Source: Candidatus Methanophagales archaeon (GTDB lineage: Archaea; Halobacteriota; Syntropharchaeia; Alkanophagales; Methanospirareceae). Taken from it: a stretch of 5,184 nucleotides of DNA. The stretch lies in assembly GCA_021161765.1 (NCBI GenBank), contig JAGGZZ010000004.1:1-5184 (forward strand), read 5' to 3'. The notes beneath the pieces were generated by a model. The model did not search any database, had not been told where the DNA came from, and saw only the letters and a program-made list of their open reading frames with translations. Every line of letters begins with the position of its first letter. Position 1 is the stretch's first letter. Of the stretch, positions 1 through 5,184 are shown in pieces. The position numbers and the translations under genes were made by a program.

Positions 1-2577
1 ACTTTCAATCTAACACTGGACAATCTTGACGGTGCAGACGTTGCCGAGCTCAACAAATCTACCATAACGCTGGACCCTCATTCTATTGGCGAAGTAATTC
101 TGAACGTTACCGATGCCGTTATAGGTGAATACCGGGTGAAAGTGAGCGTGGAATCGCAATCAAATCCTGAGATAAATACCAGTGCAATTATAACAGCGAG
201 CGTTATCAAGCAAAAACCCGACTTAATCATAACTGCAATAGATGCATATCACAACAACACCGCAGAATCGCCCTGGTTCAACCTTTCAAACGAGGTGGAC
301 ATTGAGGTGAAGAACACTGGCACTGCTGATGCCGGTGCTTTTAATGTGAGCCTGTATGCAGGCGCTGAATACATTGATAAGAAAAAGGTGTCAGACTTAG
401 AAGCTGGGAATTCCACAACCGTGCAGTTAAAGTGGGCTCCGGTTGGCGATGACTGCTTCAAGGACTGCTCCTTCACCGATACGTCCCGGGACTACAATCT
501 CTCCGCGGTAGCTGACTGCGATAACGAAGTGAATGAGAGCGATGAAACGAACAACAACTTGACGGAGGTGGAAAAAGCATGCTACAATGGCTACATAGCA
601 GACGAGCCGCTTGAAAATGTATTCCACGACACACTTCGCGGCGGGCTACTGTTCACGACTGGTGACGGCACTTATGGAGGGCTGTATTCCGTTGGTTCAA
701 CCAGAGATACGCATTACGAAATAACGATTCCAGCAGGTGCATCGGTTGTGCTTGCACGCCTTAATGTCTATTACACATGGCATTATGAGAAAGATAGCTG
801 CCCGCAGATGGAGGTAAGCATAACAAACGCAACCGGAACACACATTCTGCCGCTGGAAAAGGCATACAACGACATTAAGTGCTACTGTCCCGGGGCAGCG
901 TGGGTATTCCCATGGGGCAATTACGTATATGATCTAACACCGCATATTCAGGGTAACGGCACTTACACGGTAACCGTGAAGAGGACAGGAGGTCCAAGCT
1001 TCTGCGTCGCCGCTCCAGGAATTGAAGTGCTGTATCAAGACGAGACCAAACCGCTCATAGAATACTGGATAAATGAAGGAGCAGACGTTCTGATTGGAGG
1101 TAGAAGAAGCGATGGTGGACACTTATCTTTAGCGGAGTGCATAAACAACGCAACGTTCCCTGGGAACGTTGAACTCAGCAAGGTCAAGAAAGCAACGCTC
1201 GGTGTGGTGTCGCCGTGGGCTGGAAGCGGATGGACGCCCGGAATGACTAACTACCTGTTCTTTAACGGCATAGAGCTTGGACAGGGCGTGTATCATGACA
1301 AAACGTACGAAGAAACAATAGACGGCATATCAATGCACATAGGAAGCACGAATGCACAGGTCGGTGTGAATCTGAGTGACGTAACGGATTATCTCCGGGC
1401 AAGCGACAACCGGGTTGGTCAGGGCGATGACGGCGACAACATGATGCCTTGCAATGCGTTTCTGGTAGTGGAATACAAAGAGATAGAAGTTAATAAGGCC
1501 GTATGGGATGCAACAAGTGAAGCATGGGTAAAAGAGCTCGAGGCAAATGTCAGCGATACCCTGAGGTTCAGATGTGTGATCCACAACGTTAAAACGTCTG
1601 ACCTGACGAATATCACAGTCGTAGACATTCTGCCCGACAACTTAGAATACAAAAACAATGCAACGGTAAACGGTGTGCCGGGAGAGCCTGTGCAGGTCGG
1701 CAGTGAATACGAATGGAACTTCACGAGACTTGCCCCGTGCGAGAGCATAACCATTGAGTTTGACGCAGGTGTGGTCAAATACGGTAATTGCACAAACACA
1801 GTGAAAGCAACGGCATGGTATGAAGGAACAGGTGAAATGGTTTCTGGCGATGACCGCGTGAGTGTAACTGTGCCATGTGTAATACCCACTCCATTCCTGC
1901 TCTATGGCGAAGTTAACTACAGCACTGGTTCCCCTGTTTTAAATCCTGATGTGACGATAACAAATCTGAACACTGCTGAGGTTTTTACTGCAGAAACAAA
2001 TGCGAGTTCAAACTACTACCAGGTTTCAACAAGTTCTGAACACGTGAGTGCTGGCGATATTCTCCACTTCCACGCAAGCAATGGTAACATCACCGAGTTC
2101 AATCACACGGTTACAGAAGAAGAAATGAATAACGGCGGCTTTGAGCAGGATATCGTAATAACAGTCTCAGAAAAGTTGGTATTTGACACTGGAGAAGGAA
2201 CATACCCCAGCATTTTCGGCATGCATAAAGGAGAGATAATTCCAGATAAGGATATTGTGGTGCGTAAAATGTACACTTATCCCTGCACGGGAACAGGCGG
2301 GCATGCGGAATATGTAAAGATATGGAACTCAACTTTGAATGTAAGTGCGAGCTGGAATGGCTACAAAGGAGATTGGCATAACATTTCTTTCAGCAAGAGT
2401 TTCATACTAAAAGCCGGCGAAACCTACTATTATGAAATCATAACGGGCTCTTATCCACAAATAATCCATGCAAGCAGTAAAGAAGTAACAGGAGGAACAA
2501 TTACCTGCGATAAATTCATAGATGCTAATGAAAGAAGATATAATGACTGGATACCAGCTATTAAGTTGTTTCTTTAG
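1..2577 (+). CDS. Large secreted modular surface protein (NEW3-like, CARDB, DUF3344-like, DUF11-like, C-terminal FDTG module), 5' partial
   Basis: The frame is open to the left edge, so the GTG at 136 is not the start: the 45 residues before it continue a beta-sandwich of NEW3 type (LDPHSIGEVILNV, GEYRVKVSVES). In numbering of the 858 visible residues: CARDB about 72-190 (KPDLIITAID, VKNTGTADAG, ESDETNNNLTE); DUF3344-like about 195-493 (DEPLENVFHDTLRGG, FLVVEYKE); DUF11-like about 495-625 (VVDILPDNLEY); a carboxypeptidase-regulatory-like beta module about 632-721; and a C-terminal module 728-855 repeated in the pseudogene downstream. About 27 N-x-S/T sequons and 16 cysteines suit a glycosylated, disulfide-rich extracellular protein. 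It ends at IKLFL without a membrane helix or recognisable sorting signal, so its attachment to the cell is unknown. The role, perhaps envelope, adhesion or ligand binding, is inferred from architecture only. Domain names come from recognition by eye. Confidence 0.88.
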   Translation, partial: TFNLTLDNLDGADVAELNKSTITLDPHSIGEVILNVTDAVIGEYRVKVSVESQSNPEINTSAIITASVIKQKPDLIITAIDAYHNNTAESPWFNLSNEVDIEVKNTGTADAGAFNVSLYAGAEYIDKKKVSDLEAGNSTTVQLKWAPVGDDCFKDCSFTDTSRDYNLSAVADCDNEVNESDETNNNLTEVEKACYNGYIADEPLENVFHDTLRGGLLFTTGDGTYGGLYSVGSTRDTHYEITIPAGASVVLARLNVYYTWHYEKDSCPQMEVSITNATGTHILPLEKAYNDIKCYCPGAAWVFPWGNYVYDLTPHIQGNGTYTVTVKRTGGPSFCVAAPGIEVLYQDETKPLIEYWINEGADVLIGGRRSDGGHLSLAECINNATFPGNVELSKVKKATLGVVSPWAGSGWTPGMTNYLFFNGIELGQGVYHDKTYEETIDGISMHIGSTNAQVGVNLSDVTDYLRASDNRVGQGDDGDNMMPCNAFLVVEYKEIEVNKAVWDATSEAWVKELEANVSDTLRFRCVIHNVKTSDLTNITVVDILPDNLEYKNNATVNGVPGEPVQVGSEYEWNFTRLAPCESITIEFDAGVVKYGNCTNTVKATAWYEGTGEMVSGDDRVSVTVPCVIPTPFLLYGEVNYSTGSPVLNPDVTITNLNTAEVFTAETNASSNYYQVSTSSEHVSAGDILHFHASNGNITEFNHTVTEEEMNNGGFEQDIVITVSEKLVFDTGEGTYPSIFGMHKGEIIPDKDIVVRKMYTYPCTGTGGHAEYVKIWNSTLNVSASWNGYKGDWHNISFSKSFILKAGETYYYEIITGSYPQIIHASSKEVTGGTITCDKFIDANERRYNDWIPAIKLFL
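2182..2568 (+). other. FDTG/YTYPC/DWIPAIKL module, intact copy
   Basis: This 129-residue segment at the end of the large surface protein runs from FDTGEGTYPSIFG through YTYPCTGTGGHAEY, GDWHNISF, GSYPQIIH and TITC to DWIPAIKL. The same landmarks recur in the pseudogene at 4221-4471, so it is a reusable extracellular module. Two cysteines (in YTYPC and ITC) and two histidines (in GGH and QIIH) are shared by both copies, which suggests a disulfide and perhaps a metal or ligand site (inference). I do not know a named family for it. Confidence 0.75.
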
Positions 2578-2578
2578 T

Positions 2579-2605
2579 AAAGGTTTCTTTTTAAAAGAAA
2601 AGTTT
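2579..2605 (+). repeat. Palindromic T/A-rich element, copy 1 (intergenic)
   Basis: An imperfect inverted repeat fills the gap between the surface-protein stop and the archaeosortase ATG. The left arm AAAGGTTTCTTTT faces AAAAGAAAAGTTT across a very short centre, with two mismatched positions in 13. It resembles the elements at 3435 and 3934. Its oligo-T run could also serve as an archaeal-type terminator after the surface-protein gene, or as a hairpin that tunes translation of the next gene. No good ribosome-binding site is visible before that ATG. Confidence 0.55.
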
Positions 2606-2606
2606 G

Positions 2607-3113
2607 ATGAAAAGAATAAGTGATATCCTCTCGGAGCGAAAAGAAGCATTAAAAGCAGTCGCAGTATTCCTTATCTTCTGCTTCACGCTCAACTTCGCTT
2701 ATTTCAAAATCGCCGGCGAGCAAATCATCCCACGGGAGATTACCGCTTCCTTAGTTGCATTATTTCTAAACTTATTTGGATTGAATACAGAAGCGGTTAG
2801 AGATGTAGTTATGATGAACGGCTCTCCGCTTATTTCTGTAATTGGCGAATGCACCGGGATATTCTCGATAATCGTTTATTGCTCGGTCATATTCGCATAT
2901 CCAACGAGTTTAAAGAAAAAAGCAATCGGAATGATTGGCATTCCAATCCTATATGGAATTACGTTGATTAGATTAGTCTCCACTGCTTTAGTTGGCGCGT
3001 TCATACCTTCTTTGCTTGATTTCTTCCATACTTACCTCTGGCAAGTTTTCCTGATCGTCTTCGTCGTGCTTCTGTTCCTGGTCTGGCGGGATAAGGTGGT
3101 GGAAGCGAAATGA
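2607..3113 (+). CDS. Exosortase/archaeosortase family transpeptidase-like membrane protein
   Basis: This 168-residue integral membrane protein has the hallmarks of the exosortase/archaeosortase family, which is thought to cut C-terminal sorting signals from secreted proteins and attach the product to the cell envelope. The proposed catalytic triad is visible: Cys82 in GECTGIFS, Arg122 in ITLIRLVSTALVG and His141 in FFHTYLW. Hydrophobic segments lie near 16-36, 45-58, 75-98, 106-132 and 141-160, with a basic loop (SLKKK) after the Cys-bearing helix, as usual. It is short for the family, close to the minimal catalytic core. The ATG at 2607 is preferred over the TTG one codon upstream. The gene sits 29 nt after a surface-protein gene and 7 nt before a membrane-protein gene, so co-expression is likely. 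The subfamily (ArtA, ArtB and so on) cannot be assigned, and no matching C-terminal signal is visible in this window. Confidence 0.9.
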   Translation: MKRISDILSERKEALKAVAVFLIFCFTLNFAYFKIAGEQIIPREITASLVALFLNLFGLNTEAVRDVVMMNGSPLISVIGECTGIFSIIVYCSVIFAYPTSLKKKAIGMIGIPILYGITLIRLVSTALVGAFIPSLLDFFHTYLWQVFLIVFVVLLFLVWRDKVVEAK

Positions 3114-3120
3114 GAATAAG

Positions 3121-3885
3121 ATGAAAAAAGAGTTACTGGCTTTTTGTAGGAGAGTTGTAGAGATGCTTTATAAGCGCGGTGGTAGTAAAGGTTTTCAAGG
3201 GAAATATTCACCTTTTCTCATTAAATTCCTCCTTTTTTCTACTTTGCTCTATCTCCTTTGGGTACCATTTGCAGCCGTTTATTTCTCGGCGATATTGAGA
3301 ATAACCGCTGCTTATTTTGGACTTATTGGAATTGGGATAACTTTAAATCCCGCACACGATTATCTCTATTCTCAAGGTGTTCGCAGTTGCATCCCACCGT
3401 TTATTGCTTTAGTTCTGGCAACAAACCTTTCTTTAAAGCCTTTTCTTGAAAAGAAAACCTTTACTAAAAGAACCTTCTTTTTATCTTTAAGAGAAAGTGC
3501 TATCTTAAAAGGGTTGATTATTGGCATTCCTATTCTCTTCTTCTTCCGGGTGATATTGCAAATCTCTTATGTTTACCTTCAGATTCCTCCTGCTCCAGGT
3601 GAGTTCTACGCTGTATTTGTTATTTTCCTTTCCGGAACTTGCAGGGTAGCATTACCTTTCCTCCTCTGGCTTGCTCTTGGTTACAAGCAGATATTTCCAC
3701 TGTTAAAACCCGAAAAATACGTTAAGGTGAAAAGGGGAGGAGATAAAAGAGGATATGTCTGCCCTTTCTGCGGTGCTGAGAAGGTTGGCATCCTCGACCA
3801 TATCAGGAATGTGCATGGAGAAGAAGCGCTTAAGAGCGAGGCTGTGAAGCAATTACTTGAGCAAAATCCGCAAATCAAAAAATAA
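3121..3885 (+). CDS. Multi-pass membrane protein with C-terminal C2H2 zinc finger, archaeosortase neighbour
   Basis: I do not recognise a named family. The 254-residue protein has a basic N-terminus, hydrophobic segments near 33-57, 60-74, 91-104, 130-152 and 162-188, and a soluble tail. The tail carries a C2H2 zinc-finger pattern: Cys214 and Cys217 in VCPFCG, then His227 and His232 in DHIRNVH, spacing C-X2-C-X9-H-X4-H. The basic flanks suggest the finger is cytoplasmic. The gene starts 7 nt after the archaeosortase stop, so the two are probably translated together. The membrane core has short echoes of the archaeosortase: GIGIPIL-like LIIGIPIL (132-139), a Cys before a hydrophobic stretch (SCIPPFIALVL, Cys90) followed by a basic loop, and an Arg soon after IGIPIL (R143). 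The Glu and Gly flanking Cys and the His are missing. It may be a degenerate paralogue or a partner that regulates or scaffolds the archaeosortase; both are inference. The loop at 105-114 is encoded by a palindromic element. Confidence 0.8.
   Translation: MKKELLAFCRRVVEMLYKRGGSKGFQGKYSPFLIKFLLFSTLLYLLWVPFAAVYFSAILRITAAYFGLIGIGITLNPAHDYLYSQGVRSCIPPFIALVLATNLSLKPFLEKKTFTKRTFFLSLRESAILKGLIIGIPILFFFRVILQISYVYLQIPPAPGEFYAVFVIFLSGTCRVALPFLLWLALGYKQIFPLLKPEKYVKVKRGGDKRGYVCPFCGAEKVGILDHIRNVHGEEALKSEAVKQLLEQNPQIKK
3435..3462 (+). repeat. Palindromic element, copy 2 (inside the zinc-finger membrane protein gene)
   Basis: A 28-nt inverted repeat with left arm AAAGCCTTTTCTT and right arm AAAAGAAAACCTTT. 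It is 26/28 identical to the reverse complement of the element at 3934-3961, differing at positions 14 and 24 only. In frame it encodes roughly LKPFLEKKTF (residues 105-114), a basic loop between hydrophobic segments, so it does not break the gene. Confidence 0.65.
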
Positions 3886-3893
3886 AAAATAAA

Positions 3894-3903
3894 GGAGAGG
3901 TGA
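3894..3903 (+). promoter_or_regulatory. Ribosome-binding site GGAGAGGTGA
   Basis: A strong purine-rich Shine-Dalgarno match lies in the 21-nt gap after the membrane-protein gene, ending 3 nt before the ATG at 3907. It fixes the original start of the decayed secreted-protein gene and shows that the reading frame was once well translated. Confidence 0.7.
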
Positions 3904-3933
3904 AAGATGAAAAAAAGAGAAAGTTCTTTTGAT

Positions 3934-3961
3934 AAAGCTTTTCTTTTTAAGAAAAGGCTTT
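3934..3961 (+). repeat. Palindromic element, copy 3 (inside the signal-peptide region)
   Basis: A strong hairpin: AAAGCTTTTCTT pairs with AAGAAAAGGCTTT across a three-T loop, with one bulged G. It is the inverted counterpart of the element at 3435-3462 (26/28 identical). In frame it encodes roughly KAFLFKKRL, lengthening the n-region of the signal peptide to an unusual size. A hairpin this close to the start codon could also hinder translation (inference). Confidence 0.7.
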
Positions 3962-4220
3962 TGACCAATCTTTTTTTAAAAGTTTCTGTGATGAGTATTT
4001 TAGCTTTAGCATTGATTTCACGCCGATAGCGCCTGTAACGGCAACTGATGGAATAATAGAACAATGGAACAAGACGTTTGGAGGAGCGGATTTGGATGAA
4101 GGCTACTCCGTCCAGCAGGTCGCAGACGGCGGATACATCGTAGCAGGGTTTACAAACTCTTACGGCGCTGGTTACGCTGATGCCTGGTTGATAAAAATAA
4201 AATTATCAGCTCCAGAAATC

Positions 4221-4471
4221 TTTGACACCGGACCCGGCACAGACCCGAGTATCTTCGGCACACACGAAGGCACAATCAAACTTAAACAGGATGTCTTCGT
4301 TGAGCAACTATACACATATCCCTGCGAAGGAACAGGTGGGCACTCAGAATACGTCACATTCTATTAATTCATAAACAAAAATTGGAAACCGAAGAAGGAG
4401 AAATAACATGTTTGCAATTCGAAGACGTAAACGGCAAGATTTATCATGATTGGATTCCTGCAATTAAACTG
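4221..4471 (+). other. FDTG/YTYPC/DWIPAIKL module, copy with internal deletion
   Basis: The first 48 residues, from FDTGPGTDPSIFG to GHSEYVTFY, align without gaps to the intact copy at 2182. The sequence then jumps from the position of Trp (2323 in the intact copy) to the position of His (2467). The distance is 8 nt here against 144 nt there, so 136 nt are absent and the frame changes. The remainder (ITC, DWIPAIKL) aligns again without gaps. Confidence 0.75.
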
Positions 4472-5027
4472 CTTGGAGCAAAAACAGCTACATGGGAAGA
4501 CCTGGGAAACCTAACCGATGATTTCTACAGTTTACCCGAAATCGTGGATGGAATTAGTGAAAACGAACTGAATGCATTAAAGCAGATTTCTGTGTTAACG
4601 AAGAGTAATGATACCGAAGTTCAGCGTGGTTCACAACTAATTGATAAGTATGGGTACGATTGTTGGTATTTGTGAGGACATCAGCTTTGCAGAGCAGATG
4701 TTCCTGCAGAGTCTGAATGTCGGTAAGTATGAAACACTTGTGCATTCAGGTTCACTCTGGCACCACGTTATTTTATTCTGTGATACCGAAAATAACGTTT
4801 TGAAAACCACTTCAAGGCAAATAGGTATTATTGAGGGACATGCAACGCCACCAATAATGTATGGGGGATACAAAGTACCCTGGGATAATTTTTATGTTTA
4901 CAGTTATGGAACCTGCTCGTTTTGGATAACATCGGATGATAAAGAACTGTTAAAGAGCGGTATTCCTTTCTCGTACCTGGCAATTGAATAACATAAATAT
5001 CGATAATTATTTATAATGTTTAACAGT

Positions 5028-5043
5028 AAAAAAGTTTATTATA
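5028..5043 (+). promoter_or_regulatory. Candidate archaeal BRE/TATA promoter
   Basis: An A-run (AAAAAAG) followed by TTTATTATA fits a BRE plus TATA box. Transcription would begin roughly 25 nt downstream, giving a leader of about 45 nt before the ATG at 5113. A second TATA-like string, TTTATAAT, lies at 5010-5017. The whole 4992-5060 stretch is very AT-rich, so the exact box is uncertain. The 121-nt gap, the longest here, supports a new transcription unit. Confidence 0.4.
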
Positions 5044-5096
5044 ACAACAGATATTATAAAAAAGGAGAATATCTGAAAAAGGGGAAGGATAAAAAA

Positions 5097-5102
5097 GGGA
5101 GG
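5097..5102 (+). promoter_or_regulatory. Ribosome-binding site GGGAGG
   Basis: GGGAGG lies 10 nt before the ATG at 5113 and decides that start; the ATG at 5105 is followed at once by TAA. A similar purine block (AAAGGAG, 5061-5067) sits 30 nt upstream and has no start codon at a good distance. Confidence 0.55.
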
Positions 5103-5112
5103 CGATGTAAAA

Positions 5113-5184
5113 ATGAAAAAGAACGGTATCGCATCTATTGGAGCAATAGCCGTGTTTGCGTGTTTGCTTTTATGCACGCCCGCT
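5113..5184 (+). CDS. Start of a secreted protein (signal peptide), 3' partial
   Basis: Only 24 codons are visible: MKKNG followed by a hydrophobic stretch (IGAIAVFACLLLC) and TPA at the window edge. This is a typical N-terminal signal peptide with a basic n-region and a hydrophobic core; the cleavage site is probably just beyond the edge. The cysteines do not sit in a convincing lipobox. Given the neighbourhood, another surface protein is likely, and it is the only candidate here that could still carry a C-terminal sorting signal for the archaeosortase. The mature product cannot be identified. Confidence 0.7.
   Translation, partial: MKKNGIASIGAIAVFACLLLCTPA

Larger units (their letters stand above)
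3907..4991 (+). pseudogene. Decayed secreted protein: signal peptide, WNKTFGG repeat, FDTG module, transglutaminase-like tail
   Basis: Read in order, the pieces form one former secreted protein. 3907-4029 encodes 40 residues with a basic stretch and a hydrophobic core (VMSILALALI), then stops at TAG. Shifting frame near 4011-4022 restores FTPIAPVTATDGIIEQ, WNKTFGG and DGGYIVAGF, a known archaeal surface-repeat pattern, followed by the FDTG module from 4221. That frame stops at TAA 4365-4367, where 136 nt are missing relative to the intact module at 2182-2568; the next frame resumes with matching residues through ITC and DWIPAIKL. A second small shift near 4641-4672 joins IDKYG to GTIVGICEDISFAEQ, and the frame then runs to TAA at 4989-4991. 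The tail resembles a transglutaminase-like domain: Cys codon at 4671 in GICEDISFA and His at 4764 in LWHHVILF; the usual Asp is not evident. The two single-base shifts could be assembly errors, but the 136-nt gap could not easily be. Confidence 0.8.

Noticed and set aside
136..138. GTG at 136 as the start of the large surface protein
   Set aside because: The frame is open to the window edge and the preceding 45 residues continue a beta-sandwich domain; there is no signal peptide after the GTG.
249..2649. Minus-strand open frames within the large surface-protein gene
   Set aside because: They overlap a clearly coding + frame, lack ribosome-binding sites and recognisable domains, and are composition shadows.
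3258..3449. Plus-strand 63-codon frame inside the membrane-protein gene
   Set aside because: Out-of-frame shadow of a well-supported gene with no start signal of its own.
3681..4064. Minus-strand open frame of 127 codons across the membrane-protein gene end and the signal-peptide region
   Set aside because: It is antisense to the zinc finger and signal peptide, and its lysine-rich part is just the reverse reading of the palindromic element.
4011..4672. Programmed frameshifting to explain the broken secreted-protein gene
   Set aside because: Two shifts in different places plus a 136-nt deletion inside a conserved module fit decay better; no slippery heptamer with a downstream structure is evident at the later shift.
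1..5184. tRNA, rRNA, CRISPR array or transposase
   Set aside because: No cloverleaf-like sequence, regularly spaced repeats, rRNA segments or transposase motifs were seen on either strand.
5120..5184. Lipoprotein signal in the gene starting at 5113
   Set aside because: The cysteines follow VFA and LLL but lie inside or at the end of the hydrophobic core without a convincing lipobox, and the mature region is outside the window.

Overview
The window looks archaeal, most likely from a methane-metabolising euryarchaeal lineage (Methanosarcinales-like or ANME-1/Methanophagales-like). This rests on large secreted proteins with CARDB and DUF3344-type domains, a WNKTFGG/DGGYI-type repeat, an exosortase/archaeosortase-family protein, many N-glycosylation sequons, GGAGG/GGTGA ribosome-binding sites and an AT-rich BRE/TATA-like promoter. 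The lineage is inferred from domain content only. All genes seen lie on the + strand.

Layout. (1) 1-2577: the C-terminal 858 residues of a very large secreted modular protein whose frame is open through the left edge: NEW3-like segment, CARDB, DUF3344-like, DUF11-like, a carboxypeptidase-regulatory-like beta module, and a C-terminal 'FDTG...YTYPC...DWIPAIKL' module. (2) 2607-3113: a compact archaeosortase-family membrane protein with Cys82, Arg122 and His141. (3) 3121-3885: an unrecognised multi-pass membrane protein with a C-terminal C2H2 zinc finger; its membrane core weakly resembles the archaeosortase next door. (4) 3907-4991: remains of a second secreted protein (signal peptide, one WNKTFGG repeat, a copy of the FDTG module, a transglutaminase-like tail), broken by two small frameshifts and a 136-nt internal deletion. 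(5) 4992-5112: AT-rich intergenic DNA with a plausible promoter and ribosome-binding sites. (6) 5113 to the right edge: the signal peptide of another secreted protein.

How the parts fit. The first four genes are separated by only 29, 7 and 21 nt and may form one transcription unit around surface proteins and a sorting enzyme. Neither visible surface-protein C-terminus carries a sorting signal, so the archaeosortase substrate must lie elsewhere or be encoded by the gene starting at 5113.

The most interesting structures are: a 27-28 nt palindromic element present three times, two copies matching 26/28 in opposite orientation and both inside coding frames; the archaeosortase plus zinc-finger membrane protein pair; and the module shared by the two surface proteins, which allows the decay of the second one to be measured.
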